Part shown: positions 32,765 through 43,919 of the stretch, in pieces
Position numbering within the stretch: position 1 is the stretch's first letter
How the letters are laid out: the number at the start of each line of letters is the position of its first letter
NCBI GenBank assembly: GCA_019671135.1
Contig: JAHRHY010000015.1
Location: 1,054,001-1,118,000, forward strand
Length of the DNA: 64,000 nt
Reading direction: 5' to 3'
Source: Linnemannia hyalina
Lineage: Eukaryota; Mortierellomycota; Mortierellomycetes; Mortierellales; Mortierellaceae
Notes under the pieces: generated by a model
Databases searched by the model: none
What the model was told of the DNA's origin: nothing
Seen by the model: only the letters and a program-made list of their open reading frames with translations
Position numbers and translations under genes: made by a program

Positions 32765-35700
32765 CTAAGTCTCGGAAATGGAAGAGATACCGATAGCACC
32801 ACGCTGGATCAAGAGCTTCTTGTAGTTGTGGCTCAGGCCAGTCGCGTTCCTGAGGATCGAACAATCAGCAGAGAGCGTCCCCAGATGGGGGCTCCAGACC
32901 AGTTTGACCGCAACGCTTCCGCTGGCTCCCGGCTCTACTCTCCACACTCTGACAGATCCATCTTCGCACGCTGAGGCGAATTCCATAGGGTTGACCGGAT
33001 TCCAAACAAGGTCTAGAACGGCACTGAAGAGCCCTTGGACCAAAGACACACACCACCAACTCACCCACTCGTAGGGTGCCTCGCGCCGCCAGAGCCGTAT
33101 CACCTCGTCGTCACCGCCAGACACCAGCCATTGCCCGCATGTTGAGTAGGCAATACATCGGATTCGAGCCTTGTGTCCCTTCAGCTCGAACTTAGGGCTC
33201 TTCGACTCCAGACACCAGATAAGGATTGATAGGTCGTTGGTGCCAATTGCAAGATGACGGCTGTTTGGCGAGAATGCGAGTGCTGAAAACTTTAGATCTT
33301 TCCGCAACCTGAAGGCCCAATTTCTCCGTAACTCGAATGCCAAGCTCGGACCTTCTTGAAGCTCAAAGACTTGAACAGTGCCATTCTCGAAGCCGACGGC
33401 GACTTCCAGTCCAGTTGGCGAGAATGCCATGAGACCGACTGCATTGCCACGACCTGAAGACACACCAACAAGATTATATCGCTTCTCGGTGTTGCGGAGA
33501 TCCCACAGTCGAACAGACTCGTTCTTGCTGGCAATGGTGAGCCAACGACAACAGGGCGAGAAGACTAACTCAACCGCTGTACTCCAAATCTCTCGTAAGG
33601 CAGGTCCTGCTACATCGGTCTCGACATCCCATAGCCGGACAGAACCACCTACGTGGCCGGTTGCGATTTGCTTGCCGTCCGAAGAACATGCCATAGTGTT
33701 GATGGCCGGAAGTTGCGAAAAGTCAAGTGCGACAGGTTCCGATGCTCCAGAGAGCCGATTCCACCGTCGAACGGAATGGCGGCTACCGTGTGAGATGATG
33801 GTGTTGCCGTCGAAAGAGTAAACCAACCCGCGCATATCATCTACCCGACCTTGGACTTCGACAATCGACTGGCTAGACCTCACCTCGCTCAGTCGCACCT
33901 TGAAATCGCAACCTCCCGAAGCAATCTGATGGCCATCCGGAGAAAAGGTGACAGCCCACACCTCGCTCCTGTGCCCGGTCAACATAGAAAAGAGTGCACC
34001 GGTCGATACGTCCCACAATCTCACTGTGTGGTCCTTGTTGGAGGAAGCGATCCATTGGCCGTTCGGAGAAAATGCGATTCCCGTAGTGGTGTCCGAGTGG
34101 CCATGTAGGCAAAGAGTTCGATCTCCTGATAGTACATCCCATAACTCCAACGTACTGTAGTCGTCTCTGCAAGCAAACAAACGCCCTTTCGGTGAATAAA
34201 CAACGCTGCAAATACCTCTAGACGGGTGACTCCAAACAACGCCAGCCTCTCCTGTCTCCACATTCCAACACCGAATCGTCTCATCCCAGTCGTATGTTGC
34301 AAGCTGCTCTCCATCCGGTGAAAACATGACATTCTGCACAGACGAAGTGTGACCTTCCAAGTCAAAGAGAACGTCGCCGGACACCGAGTTCCATATCCGC
34401 ACTATCTTGTCGTCGCCAGCTGAAGCAAATCGCTTGTCACATGGTGAAAACGCCACAGAGTTGACAGAGCCAATGTGCCCGTACATGGCCAACGATGCCT
34501 CGCCACCGGCGCAATCCCACAATCGTAATCGCCCGTCCTTGTCTCCCGATACATATTGTTGGCTGTCGGGTGAAAAAGCAATGCACACATGAGCGTAGGG
34601 TCGGGGGTGACTTGACCAGGTTGTCGTCTCATAAATGTTGAAAAGCCCATCCGTCATACCAACAGCGAACAGCATTCCATCTGGGGAGTACATGCAGACT
34701 TTCGGGTACCCATTCATAGTAAGGGATGGTGACTCCCCAAATCGAGCTCCTTCCAACTGTGCGTCGCTCAAATTCGCCCGCCGCAACCAACTCCTCGAAA
34801 GATCGGCCTTACGCAAGTCAGCTCCCTGAAAATCAGTGTGGTCGAACTGGCCATCTGAGAGATCGGCACCGGAAATCCTGACGCCTCGGAGATCAGCTCC
34901 GTGGAATGGCACACCGGCTCTGACTAGAATCGTAATGGCGTTGGTGGCTGCGATGGTGGTAACGGGATCGGTCTTGGACTGGTTGATGACGAAACGGAGC
35001 TGCTGCTCGAAATCTGGGTTCGACCTGACTCGATCGCATAGGAACTGGATAACAGATGGATCTGCGAGGAGGTCCCGCCGGAACAAGGGGTTGTCAACAG
35101 TGATCGGTTGGAATGCTGAGGACTTCATTTCAGGGCGCGAATCAAACTCTTCGTCCATCCTGGCCGGGGTGTAGATGACGCAAGAGAAACAATACTCGAG
35201 AACGGACCGATGGACAAAACGATACTGGTTGCCGGTACGCGTCAATGGGCAAGAGTCGCGGAGTAACTTGATATCGGGCTCGGCGCCGAAAAATTCTGCC
35301 TTCCAAGTGTCCTTGTCCTTGGCATGGACATACTGGACCACCGGGTTTCCTTCCTGCTCTCCGAAGATTGCTGCCGACAGTCGCTGGAGGTATTTGACAC
35401 CGTATCCAATAAAACCACCCTCCACCAAAACGTTGAACGCCACCGCTTCGTTCCTACTTAACGTGTTTGTCTGCAGGCGATCCTTGTTTTTCTTCAGCCA
35501 TTGATCTACAAACATGTCGTAAAGTCCAGCGCGAGTGACGCGAATGTTTGACAGGTCCTTGTTTGACGCAACTAGCGTAGGCAGAGCCTTGAGAGCCAGT
35601 GTGAGCAAGAAAGGGTTCTTGACAAGGTCCATGACATGGGGGATCGCTGCCAGCTTGTCCATATACATTCTCGCGGTCCAAACGGACCGATTCCGGAACA

Positions 35701-38395
35701 AAAGCGCCGTATCGGGATCTTGCGCATACCGCTCGATATAGTTCTTGACCTGGTCTTTCGAGAAGGGCGCTATGACGGCCTCCTGGAAGAGATCTTGCGA
35801 AGTAGAGGCATATCGGTCGCCCGGCTGAGGCTTGAAGCGATCGATATAGCCGGGTCCAAGAAACTGTGTCCGGCAACTGATGACCATCTTGATGTTCCAA
35901 TGCCACGGCTGATTGAACTGGTTGGTTTGGTGGAGGTTGGCCATTTGCTGGCTCTCGTCGTATCCATCGCAGATGAGGATGAACTGACGATGCTGTTTGA
36001 GTTCCTGGATTTGGTCGTCGGAAAAGCGACAAAAGTTCAGTTGCTTTTTAATCATGTCCTGCTCAGGCTGGTCGATGGTGGGGAGGTTGATGTAGAGAGG
36101 AATGGGACCACCTTGCTTGTAATCGGTCCAAAGGCGGTATTCTAGATGGCGGTTGAAGGTAGACTTGCCAGAACCAGAGTCGCCCAGCACCAACATTACT
36201 TGGCGCTCACTGGCAAGAAACCGCTGCACCTCCTTCATCAGAGAGAAGAGATCGTCATCCTTAGCCTTCAGACCGGGCTTGGCCAAAGGCGGGATGTACA
36301 CAGACTGGCGACTCATCTCCAGTCGCAGGAGTTGAAGTTGGTGAATATCATACTCTACATCGGGGATCTTTTGAGCCCGCGCCAGTGTTGGTGACGACGT
36401 AGGAAGAGGGAGACGATTCCTGAGCGGGTAGGGGAGACCAAACATAGTGCCGCTGCCCAGCTCCAGCACCTTGAGTGTGGCACGAGCGCGGGTTCTGACG
36501 GCCAGGTCATCGATGATACCAAGGTGGCCGATGATGTTCAGCATCCATGTTTTGACGCTTGGATCCTGAGTCCACAGTGGATCGTTCCTGTACAGCTCCC
36601 CAAGAAGATCAATGGCTTGAAGGCGGACGGATGTATCCCAGATGACGTCGGACGCGATCTCTCCCAACAACTGGCAAGTACCCCATTGAAACAAAGGATC
36701 ACCGCGACAGGGTGCTTCGCATATGAGTTGGTTGAGATCCTTCAGCTGGCCAGCCTGGGCAAGGGCGTTGGCAGCACAGACGGCAGCATACCACGTTCGC
36801 TTCTTGCCAGTTCCAAGCCCATCTTTGAGGCTGTCCAGAACGCCCCGTCCACTCTCTATTAGCGAACAAACACCCTCGACGACAGTAACAACAGTATCGA
36901 CGACGCTTCCGAGTGATTTCTGCAGCTTGTCGAGTCCCTCGAGAACAGCACGCAGATCCAACTGAAATACGGCCGACACCTTGACCAATCCACCCACAAC
37001 CCCTGCAGAGTGTCGAAGGACTGCTTCCAATGGAGTCTCGTCATCAGGAACATACTGCAGTGCTTGGAATGCATAGCAGACCTGATACATAAGGTAGGGG
37101 TCCGAACTGCCCTTCAATCCTGACAATATCCCTGAAAGCGGCTCATGCTCGACAACTCGATCCAAATTCTTGACCTCGTGTTCCGCCATGACATCCAGGA
37201 TCCGCGCGACAGCAAGGGCGAGATGGTAGGAGTACTCTGGAGACTGTCCGTGGGTCCCTTTCAGACGAATCCTGAGAATACTGAGGATCTTGATCAAGTC
37301 ATCAGAGGCGAGGGATCTTGAGGGGGCGGATTGGACCAGCTGGACTAGACCTTGGAGTAGATCGACCTCTAAAAGGACAGACTGATCAAAGGCGGTTATG
37401 GTGCATTGCAGCAACCTACGGTAGGTTCCCTTGTCCAGAACGGGGCCAAGTAAAACCATCTCAGCGATCTCGGTCGAATCCTTGGAGGTGTCCTTGGCGA
37501 ATTCGTCCACCATAAGAGTCCCTAACCAGCGGATTCGATCTTGCAGGAGTGTGTCCTGCTTCATCGCCTTGATCCAGCCAATGTGAGCAGATGTACTATG
37601 AGTCATGCCCTGAAGCTCGTCTTGATAGTCGACGATGTCGAGGGCTTTGGGAAGCAGGGAAATGCACAGAGCGAGTTGAGGAGTGGTATCGATACGGGCA
37701 CCAACATCCGGCAACGAGACACGCACAATAGGCTTGCCGACATTTTGCGTAAAGGCCTCCAAGCAAGGTTTGGCTGACAGGACTAATTGTTGAACATTGG
37801 AATCGGGGCTCTTGATGATGGCGCTGAGGACTGCATGCTCAACCTCGATGCTGTTCAGGGCATCGACATCTTTAATACCGCTTGCATTCCCATGGATACT
37901 GGCTTTGGATTCGTCATGGTTGCTGGAGAGAATACTCGCGATGGGGTCTTCACTGCTACCAGCTGTGATGCTGTGAACGTTGCTGTTGGTGCTGGAGATG
38001 GAGAGGCGATGAATGATCGCCTTGGGACTTGTTATCTGGGACTTGACCTTGGGCTCTGGGAGGAATGACCGGATCAGTTTAGGAATGATATCTCTCTTTC
38101 GATTGCGTGAGTGCGGTGCCGATTTGTCCTCGCCATCGTGGTCAAGAGTGTCAGTATGACTTTGGTTCGTGGCAGAAGCCAATTTGCTATGTTCGACATA
38201 GATGGCTGCGAGTCCCGCGCTGATAGATCGATCCTTGTTGGTTGTGGTGGGGTTGACTGCCTTTTTGGCTGCTTGGCTGAGAAGTGAGAACGCAGAGTTG
38301 GTACTTGACTGTGAGCTTGTGGTGCGGAACGTCGCAGTCGATGGATATTGTGAGAGTTGTTGCCTTAGTGGGGCTGAACGCGAATCCTTGGTCAT
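32765..38395 (-). CDS. NLR-like receptor: helical N-region, NACHT ATPase, pentapeptide repeats, fourteen WD40 repeats
   Basis: Single-exon gene for 1876 residues. Residues 1-~170 are Ser/Thr-rich. Residues about 190-690 are alpha-helical with ARM/HEAT-like character and carry no enzyme motif I can name. The NACHT module follows, with P-loop GDSGSGKS near residue 740, Walker B-like FILICDGYDES near 803-813 and a sensor-like MVISCRTQ. A pentapeptide-repeat block (A-D/N-L-x-x type) spans about 1163-1220. Then come fourteen WD repeats to about residue 1845; repeats 7 and 8 are the most divergent. The tail is GLSHNYKKLLIQRGA. Fungal NACHT-WD proteins act in non-self recognition and programmed cell death (HET-E/HET-D of Podospora); function here is inferred from architecture. 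The ATG at 38395 is preferred. An in-frame ATG at 38488 would add 31 residues of unlike composition. The gene is intronless and alone in about 15 kb. Confidence 0.93.
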   Translation of the reverse strand: MTKDSRSAPLRQQLSQYPSTATFRTTSSQSSTNSAFSLLSQAAKKAVNPTTTNKDRSISAGLAAIYVEHSKLASATNQSHTDTLDHDGEDKSAPHSRNRKRDIIPKLIRSFLPEPKVKSQITSPKAIIHRLSISSTNSNVHSITAGSSEDPIASILSSNHDESKASIHGNASGIKDVDALNSIEVEHAVLSAIIKSPDSNVQQLVLSAKPCLEAFTQNVGKPIVRVSLPDVGARIDTTPQLALCISLLPKALDIVDYQDELQGMTHSTSAHIGWIKAMKQDTLLQDRIRWLGTLMVDEFAKDTSKDSTEIAEMVLLGPVLDKGTYRRLLQCTITAFDQSVLLEVDLLQGLVQLVQSAPSRSLASDDLIKILSILRIRLKGTHGQSPEYSYHLALAVARILDVMAEHEVKNLDRVVEHEPLSGILSGLKGSSDPYLMYQVCYAFQALQYVPDDETPLEAVLRHSAGVVGGLVKVSAVFQLDLRAVLEGLDKLQKSLGSVVDTVVTVVEGVCSLIESGRGVLDSLKDGLGTGKKRTWYAAVCAANALAQAGQLKDLNQLICEAPCRGDPLFQWGTCQLLGEIASDVIWDTSVRLQAIDLLGELYRNDPLWTQDPSVKTWMLNIIGHLGIIDDLAVRTRARATLKVLELGSGTMFGLPYPLRNRLPLPTSSPTLARAQKIPDVEYDIHQLQLLRLEMSRQSVYIPPLAKPGLKAKDDDLFSLMKEVQRFLASERQVMLVLGDSGSGKSTFNRHLEYRLWTDYKQGGPIPLYINLPTIDQPEQDMIKKQLNFCRFSDDQIQELKQHRQFILICDGYDESQQMANLHQTNQFNQPWHWNIKMVISCRTQFLGPGYIDRFKPQPGDRYASTSQDLFQEAVIAPFSKDQVKNYIERYAQDPDTALLFRNRSVWTARMYMDKLAAIPHVMDLVKNPFLLTLALKALPTLVASNKDLSNIRVTRAGLYDMFVDQWLKKNKDRLQTNTLSRNEAVAFNVLVEGGFIGYGVKYLQRLSAAIFGEQEGNPVVQYVHAKDKDTWKAEFFGAEPDIKLLRDSCPLTRTGNQYRFVHRSVLEYCFSCVIYTPARMDEEFDSRPEMKSSAFQPITVDNPLFRRDLLADPSVIQFLCDRVRSNPDFEQQLRFVINQSKTDPVTTIAATNAITILVRAGVPFHGADLRGVRISGADLSDGQFDHTDFQGADLRKADLSRSWLRRANLSDAQLEGARFGESPSLTMNGYPKVCMYSPDGMLFAVGMTDGLFNIYETTTWSSHPRPYAHVCIAFSPDSQQYVSGDKDGRLRLWDCAGGEASLAMYGHIGSVNSVAFSPCDKRFASAGDDKIVRIWNSVSGDVLFDLEGHTSSVQNVMFSPDGEQLATYDWDETIRCWNVETGEAGVVWSHPSRGICSVVYSPKGRLFACRDDYSTLELWDVLSGDRTLCLHGHSDTTTGIAFSPNGQWIASSNKDHTVRLWDVSTGALFSMLTGHRSEVWAVTFSPDGHQIASGGCDFKVRLSEVRSSQSIVEVQGRVDDMRGLVYSFDGNTIISHGSRHSVRRWNRLSGASEPVALDFSQLPAINTMACSSDGKQIATGHVGGSVRLWDVETDVAGPALREIWSTAVELVFSPCCRWLTIASKNESVRLWDLRNTEKRYNLVGVSSGRGNAVGLMAFSPTGLEVAVGFENGTVQVFELQEGPSLAFELRRNWAFRLRKDLKFSALAFSPNSRHLAIGTNDLSILIWCLESKSPKFELKGHKARIRCIAYSTCGQWLVSGGDDEVIRLWRREAPYEWVSWWCVSLVQGLFSAVLDLVWNPVNPMEFASACEDGSVRVWRVEPGASGSVAVKLVWSPHLGTLSADCSILRNATGLSHNYKKLLIQRGAIGISSISET

Positions 38396-41300
38396 CGTGG
38401 GCACACTAAAGGCAAAAGCGCAGTACGATTGCATATGCAATGATGAGTGGTTGAATTTGATGTAAGCGAAAAACGCAATGCATTGCATCTCCTTTGACTG
38501 CTCTCACCTTGTACGTAATCCGATTTCTTTTTTTTTTCGATCGCAGTGGACAGTTGGCAAGTAGTTACAGCGAAAAAAAAATAGTGAGGATGGGCTAATG
38601 TTGAGGCAAGGCGCGATTAGCAAATCTCATTGGTTATTGTTCCTTAGCACAGAGTTATATCAGCGGGTTTTACCTTGGAAGAGTCAGAAAGCCAGCACGC
38701 TTGGAAAATACGTCTACAGGGCGCGGGAGATGCGCGGGAATGTTCGGGAAAAATCTACATGCATGCAAGTAAAAAATTAGTATCTTGCTCATTTGGCGAC
38801 GTAGCAGGACGTCCAAGGCAAGTTGAGGGGGCACACTTACTCGGCGTGGGCAGATGGACGGTTTATATGCGTTGCCTATTCCTGTTGATGCTTGCCTTTC
38901 CACACGAAAATGATCAGTGGAGGAGGTGCAGCTATTCTCCACCAAAAAGGTCAATTCATAGGGTGAGTTCGTGGTTGACAAATCATCAATTTAGGCTCAG
39001 CAGAGGTGTATCCACAGTGCACGTATTCGTACCTTGCAGGCGCTTGTGATATATTCAAGTATTTTGTTTGACTGGCAAAAGCAAGTGGTGGGCAAGGTAT
39101 CGCCTTGTCTTGGACAGCGAGGTCCTCCGCAGAATTACAGGGTAAGAGGTAGGTGGGTTTGCTTTTAGTCGACAGGCAGTGCTGGAAACGGTTTCTCAGA
39201 CGTGAAGTGATTGGTTGCAGTGCCCCCAGGCTTGGGACGGCTGGACAAGAAAATACGACAGATGAGCGAGAGAGTTTGGCGAGATGAGGGAACCGAGATT
39301 GCAAAGGTGATGGATGGCACGATGCTGGGTGGTCAAAAGGTGTTTTCGGACGGAAGGTGAATGTGAGATGGAGAGAAGGTTAGTGATGAGGGCACTACTG
39401 AATGAGTCTGAGGGGGGTGATAAAGAAAGAAAAGAGAAAAGAGAAAAGAGAGAAAAGAGAGAGAGAGAGATGCTGGTTGTGTGGGATGTGGGTTGAGTTG
39501 GACTGTGTGTGTGAACCATGGTTGTCGTTGTTTTTACCAATCGGCCGTGTTCCCAGCCTGTCCCACCCCTGTCTTCCTTGGAAAAAAACGCTCGGTGCTC
39601 CATTCTTTTTTTCCTGATTGGCTCTTCCCCCACTTGTTTTTGCCAATAGCACAGAGCAGGCAGCTCGGGAAAGAGATCTGAGAGCAAATGTTGCTGTTGT
39701 CGTTACTTTTGACCGAGACATAGCACATTTAGCCACATTCTTGTTCTTAACACGAAACAAGGTGAAACCGCGACAGATCAGTTCATGTCATCAATTAAGG
39801 TTTGCCAGGCACCAACCTACCCCGAAATCATGAACAACGAAGGTCAAGCTAACTGCGATGCGACACCTTGATTCTGACTACATCTTAAAATACAAGGCAT
39901 CCCCTTGTACCGTCTATTCCAGCCAAGAATAACCTCATCTTCCCCTTCACCGGGTATGGGAACAAAAAAAAAAGTTCGTAAACGACACCTCGCCCTGCCA
40001 CTTTCACGCAGGACACATTTGATGCGGGAATGATGGAGTCCTATCCCTTTTTTGTTCGCCACGCCCTCATTTCTTTTAGTCCCTTCCGCTTAAGCATACT
40101 GATACTCAAAAACAAAAGTAAACGCGCTTCTGTACGTAACAACTCCACATCTTCGAAATATCAATTGGGCACTTAGCTGCTCGTTCTTGTTTGATAGCAC
40201 CATTTATTCAGATAGAGCACATGGTTTTGCTTTTTTTTTTACTGTTCTTGTTTAGATAACAGGGAGCCATTCTTATCGACATCTAGAACAACCGGCACCG
40301 AGACCCTTTATTTGTCTAATAATTCTGAGATACATTGATGTGGATAGACTGACTTCTTTATAACACAAACAGCTGTCTCTAACATTTATGCCTTGAGAGA
40401 AAGAACAGCACATGCGAGTATCGTTTAGTTCCATAGAACTCTTTCACATCGTGCTCCTTATCTTACTTTCCAACGCCAGTTTTTTTCTCAGAGGATTTCC
40501 AGAACTCGTTCAAAGGTTTCAACTTTTTCAAGTACCCAACTAATATTTTTTTCACCTTTTTTCAAATGTTGAGGCGATGATGACAGGGCGTCCCTCAATC
40601 GCCAAGGATTTCCTTGTAAGGTTTCAAGTTTGGTGGCGGCAATGGCGTTCAAACACCAAAAAGCAGAAGTACGATTCCTAAGTAGAGTGGTCTGCGCTTC
40701 TCTCTTTTTTCTGCCTGTTCGACACAAAAAAAAATAATTAACGACGATGGTCAGTAGTCTTTGTTTGCCGCCTCGAAAGGGGGGTTTTTTTCGATTTTTT
40801 TTTAATTTATTTGCAAAGATATGAAGGCGCGTTGGTGTTCTTTTGGCTATGTTTTTTTTGAGGTGGTTGTGTGAATGTCATTGTGATTCGTGAACACAAG
40901 AATACAAAGTCACAAGAGGTGCAAGCGATCCGACTGGACCATAGGGCATCATTCCGTGGATGTCTTTCTTTTCTTCTTCTCGGGTCCTTTTTCATTTTAA
41001 TTATTCGAGAACTGGTCGATCGGTACTTTTTTAGCGTCCACTTCACTTTCAAGTTCGAGCGAGTAGATACTTTGTTATTTTTACTGCACGCATACGAGCA
41101 CAGAATTACAAAATAGAAAAGAATATGAGAATGATACCATGCTCGTCACTTATCTTTTCTACACCCCCTCTCAATAGGACTTTTATACACCTTCGACAAT
41201 GATTAATATGCTCGTCAGAAAGATTATTGGGTTTCTCTATTTTAGGTAGAGGGAGGATAAGGAAAAGATAAACAAGTTAGTCGCCTTTTCGTAGGATGAC

Positions 41301-42442
41301 AATGGATTGAGGTCGAAATGAAGAAAAGTGAGTTACTGATATGTGAAATGAGGGTGGCGTATCAAATTTTTCAAAGCTGTGGTGGCGCATCCATCTCTCT
41401 TCACTGTACGTGATTGCGTTTCGCGCGCAATTGATCACTGTTTTGCTGTGCCTCTCTCCATCTCATCACCGCCACGAGTATCGTCATGGTGGCAACCACT
41501 CTAGCCAGACTAGTAACATTTTGTCCGCACTCTGCCTTTCCACTTCTTCCCTCATCCACCTGTCGACCTCTGGAGAGCCTGATGAAATTATTTGTGCGAC
41601 TTCCCCTCCCCCACATATACAAAAAGGTACATGCAGACCGAATGGAAAGTGCTTTCTCGGATATTATTTTTTTGGCTACTGTGTCCACTGTGAGAGAAAA
41701 AAAATGTCCGGACGTGACACAAAGAAACAAGAAGACAAGACCTGATGGAGATCGATTAGAGACCTCACGCGCATAAGCTCGCCCGTCGAAAATATAAACA
41801 TCCTTATCTGCTTCTGATGGTCACAGCTGCGCCCTGAAGCGCAGAGATGGTCGCCTACTCACAATTTCTCTGCAGTATGAGGTGCTTGTCTTCTGGGTGC
41901 TTGAGCTACCCACTGTGCCGCCAAAATACACTTGGGGCTGCGCATGCACGAAAAAGAGGGACGGGGAAAAAAAGACCATTCTTGTCATGGGTGATAGATC
42001 CAATCGTAAGGATAAGATAATAGCACATAATATTTTATTTCATTTTTCTTTTGTTGGCAGATAATACTTGGGGTGTGGCACAAAGAAGCAAATAACAAAC
42101 AAAACGACAAAAGATAAGGAAGGGCCTATCGCCCAGTAACAGAAAAGAGAGAAGAGAAAACGATACAGAACACTGATAAGAGAAAGAAACAAAGGGGGTA
42201 ATCAAAATTGGGTTGGAACTGGAATATGTACAGGGGTAGAGTGGAGTGTGAGTATAGAAGCGAACTAGGGGCATGCCTTTTTTGTGTGTATGGTTGGTGT
42301 TGCTTGGGGTACAACTTTTCAAGAGGGCGAATGGAAAGGAAGAGAACAATTGGGTCGTGTGAAACAAAAATGGGGGCAAACAACGAGAGAGACACACAAC
42401 GACGAACGAAATCCCACATCCGGCGTCTCTTGACCATCCACC
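38396..42442. other. Gene-poor stretch upstream of the NLR-like gene (4 kb)
   Basis: The first few hundred bases should hold the NLR-like gene's promoter, though no clear TATA box stands out. From about 39.8 to 41.2 kb the DNA is AT-rich with many homopolymers. Open frames at 39196-39687 (-), 40488-40727 (-) and 41401-41745 (both strands) lack support, although 40488-40727 (-) has somewhat protein-like composition. No RNA gene is recognised. Confidence 0.5.
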
Positions 42443-43919
42443 TTAGTCGAGCATTTGACCATTCAGGATCATGTTACGCATGGGGCTGCTTGACCGCGAG
42501 GTCTTGTCGTACGAGGGCTTCAGCTTGTCAACAGCAGTGGTAAGGTGACGAGCATCTTCCTGAGTTCCTGGAGGTGAGAGCATCGATGAGTGCTGCTGCT
42601 GGTTGTTGCTGGGCTGAGGGGAGACGACCACGGTTGGACCAGCATCGTTCCTGTCAAAGGGGTGTCCTGCTGCTGCACCACCTGAAGGGGTAGAAGCGGT
42701 GTTCGAGGTTGTAGTCATCGGCCTGGAAGTCGAAAACTTGCGGAAGAGTCCGCTGCCCATGGCGCTGACAGAGTTGTGGGTATCGGTGTTGTTGTTGGTG
42801 GCAGTGTTGCCTGCTGTCTGGATAGAGATGGTCGTGGGTGGCGAACTGCCTCCAAACATGCTTGTTCTGCGGCCACGTTCGGTGGACTATTATTGCGTGT
42901 GTGAATTGTGGATGTGCGTGTGTGTATGTGGTCATGCACGATGGTTGTTTGATATGCGATATGCAAACGTGCGTATTCATGCGGATTAGAGGATAGGTGG
43001 GGTGGATAGGACAGAGTGGCAAACAAAAAAAGGGAGTTCAACGAGGTTAGCTTAGATTCTTTACAACGGTTCATCATATGGCATATCAATGTGCACCCTC
43101 TAACCAAGAACGCCCTAAACGTTATCTCGCTTGGAACAATTTTGTAGATTGGATGTACAGTACAAAGAATCAACCATGATAAGGATCATGATGCAATTAC
43201 ACCCCTTCCCTCATATCTGTTATCATTACCCGAGCTGGAGGAGACACAATTTGGTTGAGCTGGTTGAACGAACTCGAGAACCGTCTATGAAGAACGGGGA
43301 CAGACTGCGAAGCCGACACCGAGTTGGACCCACCATTGCCGGGTGGAGAAGACGAAGTGGGTGAGAGTGGGGCAAAGGCACCCAGTGTAAATGGGTTAGC
43401 AGATCCAGGGAACGAGCCTGGGTTCGAGATCATCGACGAGCCCGTGAATGTCCTGGGGGAGGGAGCGCCAGCAGAAATAGGGACGCCACTGGTGGCAAGA
43501 GAGAACGAGGACGAGAAGGACCTCTGACGGGGGATAGAGACCGACAGGGGGATTGCTACTCCAGCAGAGAGGGACGAGTTGCGAGAATGGCTGCCCGAAG
43601 GAGCGGGGATAGGAACAGCGGCAGTGGCAGCGGTAGCAGTGGTAGCCATGGCTACGGGCTGAGATGATACTTTGCTGTTGGTGTTTGAAGCATTATTCAA
43701 AGACGAGGTCAAGGAAGAAGTAGGGGCGGGCTTGGCAACAGTGGCGGTAGGAGGGCGAGCGCTGGTAGAAGAGGAGGAAGTAGGAGGACGAGACGAGGAG
43801 GAAGGGGACTCTGAGAAGAGCATGCCTCCTCGGACGGGAGAAGCGAAGGAGTCGATTTCTCTGCTTGGATCGAAGAAGGAGGAGATGGAGGAGGTGGTGG
43901 AGGCTCTTCTGTGGGACAT
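42443..43919 (-). CDS. Ser-rich protein with repeated basic phosphosite motifs (uncharacterised)
   Basis: 377-residue protein in two minus-strand exons, 43919-43230 and 42886-42443, joined by a 343-base GT-AG intron in phase 0. The alternative AG closer to the second exon's internal Met breaks the frame, which decides the acceptor. The protein is Ser/Thr/Pro/Ala-rich and probably disordered. Short basic-Ser motifs recur: RRASTTSSISSFF at the N-terminus, RQRSFSSSFS, HRRFSSSFNQLN, RRTSMFGG and FRKFSTSRP. They resemble PKA/AMPK-type sites and mode-1 14-3-3 ligands. The C-terminus (SRSSSPMRNMILNGQMLD) is distinct. No domain or membrane segment is visible. It may be a kinase-regulated adaptor, but I do not recognise the family. 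A TATAAAAG lies about 320 bases upstream. Confidence 0.82.

Noticed and set aside
38396..38488. Upstream in-frame ATG extension of the NLR-like protein
   Set aside because: The added 31 residues differ in composition from the rest and lie in AT-rich leader DNA; the ATG at 38395 is the simpler start, though the longer form is not excluded.
40488..40727. Minus-strand 79-codon frame with somewhat protein-like content
   Set aside because: Too short, no promoter or adjoining exon, and no family recognised; could be a relic but the evidence is thinner than for 50466-50975.
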